This document shows positions 46,047 through 54,926 of a stretch of 64,000 bases of DNA, one piece after another (the first letter of the stretch is position 1; each line of letters begins with the position of its first letter). Origin of the DNA: Fulvimarina uroteuthidis (GTDB lineage: Bacteria; Pseudomonadota; Alphaproteobacteria; Rhizobiales; Rhizobiaceae); assembly GCF_034321785.1 (NCBI RefSeq), contig NZ_JAXLPB010000001.1:1-64000 (forward strand), in the 5' to 3' direction. Under the pieces are notes generated by a model. It did no database searches. It had not been told where the DNA came from and saw only the letters and a program-made list of their open reading frames with translations. A program made the translations under genes and the position numbers.

Positions 46047-46889
46047 TTATGCCCGCAGCTTGCCGTCCGTGTCGAGCGCGTCCACCGCGCCTTCGATCCG
46101 TTCGGGACAGGTGAAGATCTCGAACTCGTCGCCCCTGACGATCGCGGCGAGCGTGACATTGGCCGCGCGCGCTTCGTCGATCGCAAGCTCGGTCGGCGCG
46201 GAGATCGCGGCGATCAGGCCGCATCCCATGCTCGCCGCCTTCTGGATCAGTTCGACCGATACCCGGCTCGTCATCGTCAGGAAGCCCGGCGCAGGATCGA
46301 CGCCCCGTCGCGCCAGATGCCCGGTCACCTTGTCCAGCGCATTGTGACGGCCGACATCCTCCCGCAGAACGATCATCGCCCCGGCCGCATCATGGAACGC
46401 GGCGGCGTGGACGGCGCGTGTCTTCTTCGAGAGATGCTGGCCCGTCGCCATGTCGGCCATCGCCTCCCGGAGCCGCGCCGGCGCCACCATCGCCCGGTCC
46501 CTCACCACGGGCAGGACACGCCCGGCAAGCTCCAGGGATTCGACGCCGCAAAGACCGCACCCCACAGGCCCGGTCATCTGCCGGCGGCGCGCGACGTAGG
46601 TTGCCGCGCGCTGCGGAACGAGACGAATCTGGCAATCGATGCCGGCCTCGGTCTCGACGATTTCGACCGCCTCGATCTCGCCGATTCCGTCGACGATCGC
46701 CTCGTTCAACGCAAGACCCACGCCGAGCTCCTCGACATGGGACGGCGTCGCCATCATCACCGCATGGGTCGATCCGCCGATGGAGATCGCGACCGCCCGT
46801 TCGGCCGGCACGCTCCTCGTCTCGCGAACAAAGACGCCGCCGCGGAAGGCAAGGCTCGTCACGGAGGTGAATTCAGGCCCGTCCGGCAC
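46047..46889 (-). CDS. fdhD: Formate dehydrogenase accessory sulfurtransferase FdhD
   Basis: A 280-residue protein that delivers sulfur to the molybdenum cofactor, essential for formate dehydrogenase activity. The sulfur-relay cysteines are in GPVGCGLCGVES, and DVGRHNALDKVTGHL and MTSRVSVELIQKAAS are the cofactor-binding segments. The start is GTG at 46889, the only candidate before an in-frame stop, with a weak ribosome-binding site. It equals fdsC in the fdsGBACD order. Confidence 0.95.
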   Translation of the reverse strand: MPDGPEFTSVTSLAFRGGVFVRETRSVPAERAVAISIGGSTHAVMMATPSHVEELGVGLALNEAIVDGIGEIEAVEIVETEAGIDCQIRLVPQRAATYVARRRQMTGPVGCGLCGVESLELAGRVLPVVRDRAMVAPARLREAMADMATGQHLSKKTRAVHAAAFHDAAGAMIVLREDVGRHNALDKVTGHLARRGVDPAPGFLTMTSRVSVELIQKAASMGCGLIAAISAPTELAIDEARAANVTLAAIVRGDEFEIFTCPERIEGAVDALDTDGKLRA

Positions 46890-46925
46890 GGCGTCGATCC
46901 GATCTTCAGTTCTTCGTCAAACGAG

Positions 46926-46951
46926 CGAAGCCGCGACAATGCGCGGCTTCG
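46926..46951 (-). promoter_or_regulatory. Intercistronic hairpin between fdsA and fdhD
   Basis: CGAAGCCGCG pairs perfectly with CGCGGCTTCG around ACAATG. It lies in the 170-bp gap between fdsA and fdhD, 37 bp before the fdhD start. Without a T-run it may tune the ratio of accessory to catalytic subunits or protect the fdsA message. Confidence 0.45.
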
Positions 46952-47059
46952 TGTCCCATACGTGCGTCCCCACCTTGCGTCCGATCAATCGCGCCGCGAT
47001 CTTCGACCTTGCATGGATCATCCACCCGCGCGGGAGGGACGCCGTCGTTGCGATGGGCC

Positions 47060-49906
47060 CTATTCGGCCGCTTCCAGAGGCGCGATCGTACGGCTTCTCC
47101 GGGAGAATTCCTCGTAATCGTCCTGCCATTCGGTCGGACCGTTGGAGGGCGACACCTGAACCGCGGTCACCTTGTACTCCGGACAATTGGTCGCCCAGTC
47201 CGAGAAGTCCGTGGTGATGACGTTGATCTGCGTCGTCGGGTGATGGAACGTCGTGTGGACGACGCCCACCGCCATCTTCTCGGTGATGAGCACCTTCAGC
47301 GAGGTCTCGCCGACGCGGCTCTGGAGCTTGACGAAATCGCCATCGCGAATGCCGCGCTGCTCGGCATCGTGCGGATGCATCTCCAGAAGATCCTCCGGAT
47401 GCCAGGCCGTGTTGTGGGTGCGTCGGGTCTGCGCGCCCACATTGTACTGGCTCAGAATACGGCCGGTGGTCAGAAGCAGCGGGAAGCGCGGGCCGACCTT
47501 CTCGTCGGTCGCGACATATTCCGTCCGCACGAACTTGCCCTTGCCGCGCATGAACTCGCCGATATGCATGACCGGCGAGCCGACCGGATGCTCCTCGTTG
47601 CAGGGCCACTGCACCGAGCCCTCCTTGTCGAGAAGATCGTAGGTGACCCCGGCGAAGGACGGGGTCGTCGCGGCGATCTCGGCCATGATCTCGGACGGAT
47701 GGCCATAATTCATGTCCATGCCGATGGCACGCGCCAGAAGCTGGGTCACTTCCCAGTCGGCATAGCCGTTCTTGGGTTCCATCACCTTGCGAACCCGGTT
47801 GATGCGGCGCTCGGCATTGGTGAAGGTGCCGTCCTTTTCGAGGAAGGTCGAGCCCGGCAGGAAGACGTTGGCGTAGTTCGCCGTCTCGTTCAGGAAGAGG
47901 TCCTGGACGATGAGGAGTTCCAACGCGCCGAGGCCCGCGGAGACGTGTTTGGTGTCGGGATCGGACTGCAGAATGTCCTCGCCCTGCACGTACAGCCCCT
48001 TGAAGGAGCCCTCGACGGCCGCGTCGAACATGTTCGGGATGCGCAGACCGGGTTCCTTGTCGATCTTCACGTTCCACAGATCCTCGTAGATCTTGCGGAC
48101 CGCATCCTGCGAGATGTGGCGATAGCCCGGCATTTCGTGCGGGAACGAGCCCATGTCGCACGAGCCCTGCACGTTGTTCTGGCCGCGCAGCGGGTTCACG
48201 CCGACGCCCTTGCGGCCGATATTGCCGGTCGCCATGGCAAGGTTCGCGATCGCGATGACGGAGGTCGAGCCCTGGCTGTGCTCCGTCACGCCGAGACCGT
48301 AATAGATCGCCGAATTGCCGCCCCGCGCGTAAAGGCGGGCCGCACGGCGGATCAGATCGGCGGGAACGCCGGTGACGATCTCGACGGCCTCGGGAGAACG
48401 CCCTGGCTGCGAGACGAACTCGCTCCAGTCGGCGAACTCGTCGGCATCGCAGCGCTCCTTGACGAAGGTTTCGTTGACGAGGCCCTCCGTCACGATGACG
48501 TGGGCAAGCGCGGTGAGAACGGCGACGTTCGTGCCCGGACGGATCGGCAGGTGAACGTCCGCCATCACATGGGGCGTCTTCACGAGATCGATCTGGCGCG
48601 GATCGATGACGATGACCTTCGCGCCTTCGCGAATGCGCTTCTTCATGCGCGATGCGAACACCGGGTGGGCGTCGGTCGGGTTCGCGCCGATGACGAGGAT
48701 GACGTCGGTATCCTCGATCGAATCGAAGTCCTGCGTGCCGGCGGACGTGCCGAAGGTCGTGGCGAGACCATAGCCCGTCGGCGAATGGCAGACGCGGGCG
48801 CAGGTGTCGATATTGTTGTTGCCGAAACCGGCGCGGACCATCTTCTGGACCACGTAGATTTCCTCGTTCGTGCAACGCGAGGAAGAGATGCCACCGACGG
48901 CACCGCGACCGTATTTTTCTTGGATATCCTTGATCTTGCCCGCCGCGAACGCCATCGCCTCGTCCCACGAGACGACTTTCCAGGGATCATTGTAGGTCTC
49001 GCGGATCATCGGCTCGAGAACGCGATCCTCGTGCTTGGCATATTCGGTGGCGAAGCGACCCTTCACGCACGAATGGCCGCGATTGGCTTTGCCGTCCTTG
49101 TAGGGAACCATGCGGACGACCTCCTCGCCCTGCATCTCCGCCTTGAAGGAGCAGCCGACGCCGCAATAGGCGCAGGTCGTCACCTTCGAGGAGGTCGGCA
49201 TGCCCTTGGCCTTCACCGTCTTTTCCTGAAGCGCCTCGGTCGGGCAGGCCTGGACGCAGGCGCCGCACGACACGCATTCGGAGGTCATGAAATCGTCGAC
49301 CGGCGTGCCGGCGCGGATCCGGCTGTCGAACCCGCGGCCTTCGACCGCGAGCGCGAAGGTGCCCTGCACCTCGTTGCAAGCGCGGACGCAGCGCGAACAG
49401 ACGATGCATTTCGACGAATCGAAGGTGAAATAAGGATTGGACTCGTCGAGCTCGGCGTCGAAATGATTGCGCTCGGACGCGTCGTAGCGAACCTGCGACA
49501 GGCCCACCGCATCGGCGACCTCGTGCAGTTCGCAATCGCCGCCGCCGTTGCGCTCGTCCCACTTGCCCGGATGATCGGAAACGTAGAGTTCCATCACGCC
49601 CTTGCGGATCCGGGAGAGACGGTCGCTCTCGGTCCGCACGACCATGCCCTCGCCGACGGGCGTGGTGCAGGAGGCCGGCGTACCGCCCTTGCCCTCGATC
49701 TCCACCACACAGACGCGGCAGGAGCCGAACGCGTCGAGCATGTCGGTCGCGCACAGCTTGGGAACCGAGATCTCGGCCTCGGCCGCCGCCCGCATGATCG
49801 AGGTGCCTTCCGGAACCGTGACCTCGCGTCCGTCGATCGTCAGGGTGACCGTCTTCTCCGCTTTCGAAGCGGGTGTTCCGTAATCTTTTTCTTGAACCAG
49901 AGACAT
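47060..49906 (-). CDS. fdsA: NAD-linked formate dehydrogenase alpha subunit
   Basis: A 948-residue catalytic subunit oxidising formate to CO2 at a molybdenum bis-MGD centre. In order: N-terminal 2Fe-2S domain (Cys52, 63, 66, 80), His/Cys iron-sulfur region (GGGDCELH near 121), two ferredoxin clusters (Cys167/170/173/177 and Cys211/214/217/221), the 4Fe-4S of the molybdopterin domain (Cys245/248/252/280) and the Mo ligand Cys373 in ARVCHSPTG, so it is not a selenoprotein. The ATG at 49906 follows GGGAGG. All clusters needed for electron transfer to FdsB are present. Confidence 0.96.
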   Translation of the reverse strand: MSLVQEKDYGTPASKAEKTVTLTIDGREVTVPEGTSIMRAAAEAEISVPKLCATDMLDAFGSCRVCVVEIEGKGGTPASCTTPVGEGMVVRTESDRLSRIRKGVMELYVSDHPGKWDERNGGGDCELHEVADAVGLSQVRYDASERNHFDAELDESNPYFTFDSSKCIVCSRCVRACNEVQGTFALAVEGRGFDSRIRAGTPVDDFMTSECVSCGACVQACPTEALQEKTVKAKGMPTSSKVTTCAYCGVGCSFKAEMQGEEVVRMVPYKDGKANRGHSCVKGRFATEYAKHEDRVLEPMIRETYNDPWKVVSWDEAMAFAAGKIKDIQEKYGRGAVGGISSSRCTNEEIYVVQKMVRAGFGNNNIDTCARVCHSPTGYGLATTFGTSAGTQDFDSIEDTDVILVIGANPTDAHPVFASRMKKRIREGAKVIVIDPRQIDLVKTPHVMADVHLPIRPGTNVAVLTALAHVIVTEGLVNETFVKERCDADEFADWSEFVSQPGRSPEAVEIVTGVPADLIRRAARLYARGGNSAIYYGLGVTEHSQGSTSVIAIANLAMATGNIGRKGVGVNPLRGQNNVQGSCDMGSFPHEMPGYRHISQDAVRKIYEDLWNVKIDKEPGLRIPNMFDAAVEGSFKGLYVQGEDILQSDPDTKHVSAGLGALELLIVQDLFLNETANYANVFLPGSTFLEKDGTFTNAERRINRVRKVMEPKNGYADWEVTQLLARAIGMDMNYGHPSEIMAEIAATTPSFAGVTYDLLDKEGSVQWPCNEEHPVGSPVMHIGEFMRGKGKFVRTEYVATDEKVGPRFPLLLTTGRILSQYNVGAQTRRTHNTAWHPEDLLEMHPHDAEQRGIRDGDFVKLQSRVGETSLKVLITEKMAVGVVHTTFHHPTTQINVITTDFSDWATNCPEYKVTAVQVSPSNGPTEWQDDYEEFSRRSRTIAPLEAAE

Positions 49907-49949
49907 GACGTCCTCCCGTTGAATTCCTGTCCGGCGCGGCATGGTCGAC

Positions 49950-51503
49950 CTATTCGGCCGCCTCGCGCATCGGCGTTCCCTTGAAGTCCTCCGGGAAGTG
50001 GCGAATGGCGCTCATCACCGGATATGGGGTGAAACCGCCGAGCGCGCAAAGCGACCCGAACTCCATCGTGTTGCAGAGATCCTCGACGAGTTCGAGATTC
50101 TCCTCCGGCCGTTCGCCGGCGATGATCTTCTCGACCGTCTCGAGGCCGCGCACCGCGCCGATCCGGCACGGCGTGCACTTGCCGCAGGATTCGACCGCGC
50201 AGAATTCGAAGGCGAACCGCGCCTGCTTCATCATGTCGACGGTCTCGTCGAAGATCACGATGCCGGCATGGCCGATGAGACCCTTCTTCGCGGCGAACGA
50301 TTCATAATCGAACGGCGTGTCGAACAGCGAGCGCGGGAAGTAGGCCCCGAGCGGGCCACCCACCTGAACGGCACGGATCGGTCTTCCCGAGTTCGTGCCG
50401 CCGGCGATGGTCTCGACGATCTCGCCGAGGGTCAGGCCGAACGCGACTTCGAAGAGGCCGCCATTCTTCACGTTGCCGGCAATCTGCAAGGGGATGGTGC
50501 CGCGCGAGCGGCCCATGCCGAAATCCTTGTAGTAGCGCGCACCCTTGGCCATGATCTCCGGGGTCGAGGCGAGCGAGATCACGTTGTTGATCACGGTCGG
50601 CTTGCCGAACAGGCCCTTGATGGCCGGCAGGGGCGGCTTGAAGCGCACCTGCCCGCGCTTGCCTTCGAGGCTGTCGAGGAGCGACGTCTCCTCGCCGCAG
50701 ACATAGGCGCCTGCGCCGACCCGCACTTCGATATCGAAGGCGTGTTCGGAGCCGAGAACCGACACGCCGAGCCAGCCGAACTTTTCCGCCCGCCTGATCG
50801 CCTCGCGCATGACCCGGATCGCCACCGGATATTCGGACCGCAGATAGATGTAGCCCTTGCTGGCGCCGGTCGCGACGGCCGCGATCGTCATGCCCTCGAT
50901 CAGGCAGAACGGATCGCCTTCCATGATCATGCGATCTGCGAACGTGCCCGAATCGCCTTCGTCGGCATTGGCGACGATGTACTTCTTCGGGCCCTCGGTC
51001 TTCATGACCGTTTCCCATTTGATGCCGGTCGGAAAGCCCGCCCCGCCGCGTCCGCGAAGACCGGATTCCTTGATTTCCTCGACGGTGGCCTCGGCACCGA
51101 TCTCGAGTGCGCGCCTCAGGCCGAGAAGCCCGCCATGGGCCTCGTAGTCCTCCAGCGACAGCGGATCGGTGATGCCGCAACGCTTGAAGGTCAGACGTGT
51201 CTGGCCGGTCATGAAGGGATGATCGAGCGGATTTCCGATGCGCTTGTCATGGGCGCCGCCGGTCATGAAGCCGGCGTCGAGCAACGCCGCCATCTCGCCG
51301 GGCTCGACCGGACCGTAGCCGATGCGCCCGTCCAGCGTCTCCACCTCGACCAGCGGCTCCAGCCACGCCATGCCGTGCGAGCCGTTGCGGATGATCGTGA
51401 TGCCGAGACCGCGATCGTCCGACAGCTTCTGGAGTTCCTCCGCGATCTCGTCCGCACCGTTGGCGACAGCGAACGAATCGAGCGGGATATAGACGCGGGT
51501 CAT
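49950..51503 (-). CDS. fdsB: NAD-linked formate dehydrogenase beta subunit
   Basis: A 517-residue NuoF-like subunit where electrons pass to NAD+. The N-terminal 100 residues are a thioredoxin-like 2Fe-2S-type extension without obvious clustered cysteines. The FMN/NADH site has RGRGGAGFPTGIKW, NADEGDSGTFADR and GAGAYVCGEETSLLDS; the 4Fe-4S cluster is ESCGKCTPCRIGA plus Cys in GSLCALGG. The ATG at 51503 overlaps the fdsG stop in ATGA, so expression is coupled. Confidence 0.95.
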   Translation of the reverse strand: MTRVYIPLDSFAVANGADEIAEELQKLSDDRGLGITIIRNGSHGMAWLEPLVEVETLDGRIGYGPVEPGEMAALLDAGFMTGGAHDKRIGNPLDHPFMTGQTRLTFKRCGITDPLSLEDYEAHGGLLGLRRALEIGAEATVEEIKESGLRGRGGAGFPTGIKWETVMKTEGPKKYIVANADEGDSGTFADRMIMEGDPFCLIEGMTIAAVATGASKGYIYLRSEYPVAIRVMREAIRRAEKFGWLGVSVLGSEHAFDIEVRVGAGAYVCGEETSLLDSLEGKRGQVRFKPPLPAIKGLFGKPTVINNVISLASTPEIMAKGARYYKDFGMGRSRGTIPLQIAGNVKNGGLFEVAFGLTLGEIVETIAGGTNSGRPIRAVQVGGPLGAYFPRSLFDTPFDYESFAAKKGLIGHAGIVIFDETVDMMKQARFAFEFCAVESCGKCTPCRIGAVRGLETVEKIIAGERPEENLELVEDLCNTMEFGSLCALGGFTPYPVMSAIRHFPEDFKGTPMREAAE

Positions 51504-51973
51504 AGGCGGGCCTCGGCGGCAAGTTTCTGGACGCGGGCCTCGTTCAGACGGCCGACGATGCGGTCGTCGAGCATGGCCGAGGGCGCGGTCGCGCACAAAC
51601 CCAGGCAATAGACGGCTTCGAGCGTCACCGCGCCATCGGCGGAGGTTTCCCCGATCTTCACGCCGAGCGCCTGTTCGAGGGCGTCGGCAACGGCATCGCC
51701 GCCGGCGGCCTGGCAGGCTTCGGCCCGGCAGACCTTCAGGACATGGCGCCCGTGCGGTTCGCGCTTGAAGTCGTGATAGAACGACACGACGCCGTACACT
51801 TCGGCGCGCGTCAGATTGAGTTCGCCCGCGATCACCCGCACGGCTTCGTCGCCGATATGCCCGTAGCGATGGCTGAACGCATGGAGGATCGGCAGGAGCG
51901 GACCTTCCAGGTGCTTATGTTCTTCGACGATGCTGATCGCATCGTCCGCGTCGAATTCAACGTGATATGCCAC
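51500..51973 (-). CDS. fdsG: NAD-linked formate dehydrogenase gamma subunit
   Basis: A 157-residue NuoE-like subunit with a thioredoxin-fold 2Fe-2S cluster: VCRAEACQ and CLGLCATAP hold the four ligands, and AEVYGVVSFYHDFK is the conserved helix. The frame is open to 52021 with ATGs at 52021 and 51991, but GTG at 51973 is preceded by GGGGAGG at 7 bases and is preferred. It is the first gene of fdsGBA-fdhD-fdsD. Confidence 0.92.
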   Translation of the reverse strand: MAYHVEFDADDAISIVEEHKHLEGPLLPILHAFSHRYGHIGDEAVRVIAGELNLTRAEVYGVVSFYHDFKREPHGRHVLKVCRAEACQAAGGDAVADALEQALGVKIGETSADGAVTLEAVYCLGLCATAPSAMLDDRIVGRLNEARVQKLAAEARL

Positions 51974-52061
51974 GCCGGCGCCTCCCCGCATGGTTATGAT
52001 ATTTCCATCTGAAGCAAACACGGACCTAAACGTTTGATCAAGTTCCGCTTTCCATCCCTCA

Positions 52062-52076
52062 ATAGAAACATTCTAT
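52062..52076. promoter_or_regulatory. LTTR-type operator before fdsG
   Basis: ATAGAA-ACA-TTCTAT is a perfect 6-bp dyad with the T-N11-A form of LysR binding sites. It lies about 90 bp upstream of the fdsG start and between fdsG and the LysR gene that ends 219 bp further on. It is the obvious candidate target of that regulator. Confidence 0.6.
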
Positions 52077-52294
52077 CATAGCGGCTTTCGCATCACGAAA
52101 CGAAATTCGCGGGGTTTGGTGGGCTTCGAACCCGAACCTCAACGGAATCAAGGGGCTGGACAGTCTCCGGTGGCTTGGGAACCGTCGCCCGGATGGTCCG
52201 GTCGCGCGGCGTTTCTCAAGCGCCCCATAGAATGCGCCAGTCACACCATGCGGTTTTCCGCCGCCCTCGCCTGCTGCGCGGAGCGTTTCCTTCG

Positions 52295-53185
52295 TCAGCC
52301 GACCGGATCGGCCTGTTCGCTCGCCTCGCTCCAGAAGGCCGCCACGATCGGCGGGCGAAGGTCCCGGCGGGCCGTCACGAGGGCGATGGTATAGGTCACG
52401 TCCGGATCGTCGAGCGGAATGGCCACCAGCGGATCGCCGAGGCCCAGCATGGTCGCTACGTGGTGCGGCATGATCGTCGCGAGCCCCGCCATGCGGACCT
52501 GTGCGAGGATCGCCATCATGGAGTTCGATTCCATCACCGTTTCGAGCACGGCGCTCTTTTCGCCGAGATGTCGGTTCAGGATCCGGCGGTTCTGCATGGA
52601 GGGGCTGAGCAGGCACAGCGGCACGGCGTTGGCCTCCTGCCAGCTGATCCTGTCGCGATCGGCGAGAGGATGCCCCCGCGTGGTGATGAAGCTGTAGCGT
52701 TCCTCGAAGAGCGGGCGGGCATCCACCCGCCGCACCCGGTCGTCCTCGTGATAGGTCAGGCCGACATCGATCTCGAAATTCTCCACCGCCGCCAGAAGAT
52801 CGAGCGAGGAGAACGAGGTGACGTCGAAGGTGACGTCCGGGTGGCGCTCGCGGAACGGCGTCGTCAGACGTGGAACCAGCGAGAGAGCGGTCGGGATCGC
52901 GCCGATGCGCAGATGGCCCGACAGGCCCCGCCGCACGCTGCGAACCTCCTCGCGCATGGTGCGCACGTCGTCCGTGATCTTGCGGGCCCAGGCCAGCACC
53001 CGTTCGCCCTCGCTCGTCATGCCCTTGTAGCGCGAGCCACGGTTGACCAGCGTCACGCCCAGCCGTTCCTCGAGCTGGCGGATGCCGGCCGAAAGCGTCG
53101 GCTGGGTGATGCCGAGCTTGTCGGCCGCGCGGCCGAAATGGCGCTCGTGCGAGAGCATGATGAGATATTCGAGCTTATCGATCAT
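52295..53185 (-). CDS. LysR-type regulator of the formate dehydrogenase operon
   Basis: A 296-residue LysR protein: winged helix in residues 5-60 (HFGRAADKLGITQPTLSAGIR) and a co-inducer domain. It lies directly upstream of fdsG in the same direction, as in many fds clusters, so it probably activates fds in response to formate (the regulator called FdsR in Cupriavidus). The T-N11-A dyad between the two genes supports this. The name is not assigned because orthology cannot be checked here. Confidence 0.85.
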   Translation of the reverse strand: MIDKLEYLIMLSHERHFGRAADKLGITQPTLSAGIRQLEERLGVTLVNRGSRYKGMTSEGERVLAWARKITDDVRTMREEVRSVRRGLSGHLRIGAIPTALSLVPRLTTPFRERHPDVTFDVTSFSSLDLLAAVENFEIDVGLTYHEDDRVRRVDARPLFEERYSFITTRGHPLADRDRISWQEANAVPLCLLSPSMQNRRILNRHLGEKSAVLETVMESNSMMAILAQVRMAGLATIMPHHVATMLGLGDPLVAIPLDDPDVTYTIALVTARRDLRPPIVAAFWSEASEQADPVG

Positions 53186-53300
53186 GGCGACGGCCCTCCC
53201 ACGGCGGCGCCATGGTGCGCAGGCAGACGCCCGGCCGTCCAGAGCGCGGAAACGACCGCGACACGAACGCTCCGGCCGGCCGCGATCCGGATAGGCCCGG

Positions 53301-54677
53301 TCAGCGCCCCATGCCCATCTCGCCCGCCAGTTCGTCGAGCCCCAGCCGCACGGTTTCGACGATCGTGTCGATCTGGCTGTCGTCGATGATCAGCGGCGGG
53401 CAGAAGGCGAGCGTGTCGCCGATGGCGCGGGAAATCACGCCGCGCTCCTGGATGAGGCCGAAAGCCCTGGCAGCGAGCGCGCCGGGGGGCTGGACGGCGA
53501 TTCTGGCCTTCTTGTCGGTGACGAGTTCGACGCCGGCGATCAATCCCACGCCGCGCACTTCGCCGACGAGCGGGTGATCGGACAGCGTGCGAAGGCCCGC
53601 CTGCAGACGCACGCCGCGCTCGCGCGCGTTCGCGACCAGATCGCGTTCTTCGATGATCTTCAGATTTTCCAGCGCGACGGCGGCGGCGACCGGATGGCCG
53701 GACGTGGTGAAGCCGTGGCCGAACGTGCCGATTTTCGCCGATTCGTCCGCGATCGGCCCGTAGACCCGCTCGTTCACGAGGACCGCCGAGATCGGCAGGT
53801 AGGACGAGGACAGGGCTTTCGACACCGTCATGATGTCCGGCTTCATGTCGTAATAGGTCGAGCCGAACATTTCGCCCGTTCGCCCGAACCCGCAGATCAC
53901 TTCGTCGGCGACGAGCAGGATGTCGTGCCTGCGCAGAACCGCCTGGACCTTCTCCCAATAGGTCGCGGGCGGAACGACGACTCCGCCGGCGCCCATGAGC
54001 GGTTCGGCGATGAAGGCGGCGATCGTCTCCGGCCCCTCCGCTGCGATCATGGCCTCCAGATCGTCGGCGCAGCGGGTCGCGAATGCCTCCTCGCTCTCGC
54101 CCTCATGGGCTTCGCGCCAGTGGTGCGGGCACGTGGTGTGGAGGATGCCCTCCATCGGCAGGTCGAAGGAACGATGATTGTTCGGCAGGCCGGTGAGGCT
54201 TGCGGAGGCGAGCGTGACACCGTGATAGCCCCGCAGCCGGGATATGATCTTCTTGCGGTGCGGCTCGCCCATCCCGTTCGCGCGATAGCGCAGAAGCTTG
54301 ACGATGAGATCGTTCGCCTCCGAGCCGGAATTGGTGAAATGCACCTTCGACATGGGAACGGGGGCGAGTTGGATCAGCTTTTCGGCAAGATCCACGACCG
54401 GCGCATGGGTCTTGTGCGTGAAGGCATGATAATAGGGCAGCTCCGCCATCTGGCGCGACGCGGCCTCGACCAGCCGTTTTTCGGAAAAGCCCACCGCGAC
54501 CGACCACAGGCCGGCCATGGCCTCGATGTAGCGCTTGCCGTCGACATCCTCGACATAAACACCATCCCCCTTCGCCATGACGATCGGGCCGATCTCCTCG
54601 TGCCGCCGGGCATTCGTGTAGGGGTGAAGATGAAAGGCAATGTCGCGCGCTTCGATCGAATTGGGCAGGGGTGGCAT
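53301..54677 (-). CDS. Class III aminotransferase (omega-amino acid type)
   Basis: A 458-residue fold-type I PLP enzyme. It shows VHFTNSGSEANDLIVKLLRYR (phosphate binding), VADEVICGFGRTGEMFGS (pyridine Asp) and the Schiff-base lysine in TVSKALSSSYLPISAV. The sub-group is that of beta-alanine/putrescine/4-aminobutyrate-pyruvate transaminases, with a broad range of omega-amines as donors. No neighbouring permease or dehydrogenase fixes the substrate. It is a stand-alone gene on the minus strand. Confidence 0.87.
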   Translation of the reverse strand: MPPLPNSIEARDIAFHLHPYTNARRHEEIGPIVMAKGDGVYVEDVDGKRYIEAMAGLWSVAVGFSEKRLVEAASRQMAELPYYHAFTHKTHAPVVDLAEKLIQLAPVPMSKVHFTNSGSEANDLIVKLLRYRANGMGEPHRKKIISRLRGYHGVTLASASLTGLPNNHRSFDLPMEGILHTTCPHHWREAHEGESEEAFATRCADDLEAMIAAEGPETIAAFIAEPLMGAGGVVVPPATYWEKVQAVLRRHDILLVADEVICGFGRTGEMFGSTYYDMKPDIMTVSKALSSSYLPISAVLVNERVYGPIADESAKIGTFGHGFTTSGHPVAAAVALENLKIIEERDLVANARERGVRLQAGLRTLSDHPLVGEVRGVGLIAGVELVTDKKARIAVQPPGALAARAFGLIQERGVISRAIGDTLAFCPPLIIDDSQIDTIVETVRLGLDELAGEMGMGR

Positions 54678-54858
54678 CGGGGCGTTTCGCTCATCTTGAA
54701 GGGGCTTGTCGCCTGGAGGAAATCCGAACGCGGCGGCGAGCGCAAGAGGCCGGGCGCGATCGACCGGTCAACCAAGGAACGAGAACGCTTCGCTTGATGC
54801 CGCGCGGATCCCGATCGGTCTTGGCAGACCCCGCGCGGTCCGGGCGTCCGGTCATGAG

Positions 54859-54895
54859 AAAATCGCCCGGCCCCCATGATGAGGAGCCGGGCGAT
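54859..54895 (-). terminator. Intrinsic terminator after aatA
   Basis: On the minus strand ATCGCCCGGC pairs with GCCGGGCGAT around a 14-nt loop and is followed by TTTTC. It lies 32 bp after the aatA stop. Confidence 0.72.
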
Positions 54896-54926
54896 CGGTG
54901 GTCTGCCGCGTGCGGAAATCCCGGCG

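Noticed and set aside
52105..52140. tRNA-like 3' fragment (GGTTCGGGTTCGAAGCCCACC on the minus strand, first 20 bases shown: GGTTCGGGTTCGAAGCCCAC)
   Set aside because: The T-arm would pair only three of five bases and no acceptor or anticodon arm matches upstream; likely chance in GC-rich DNA.
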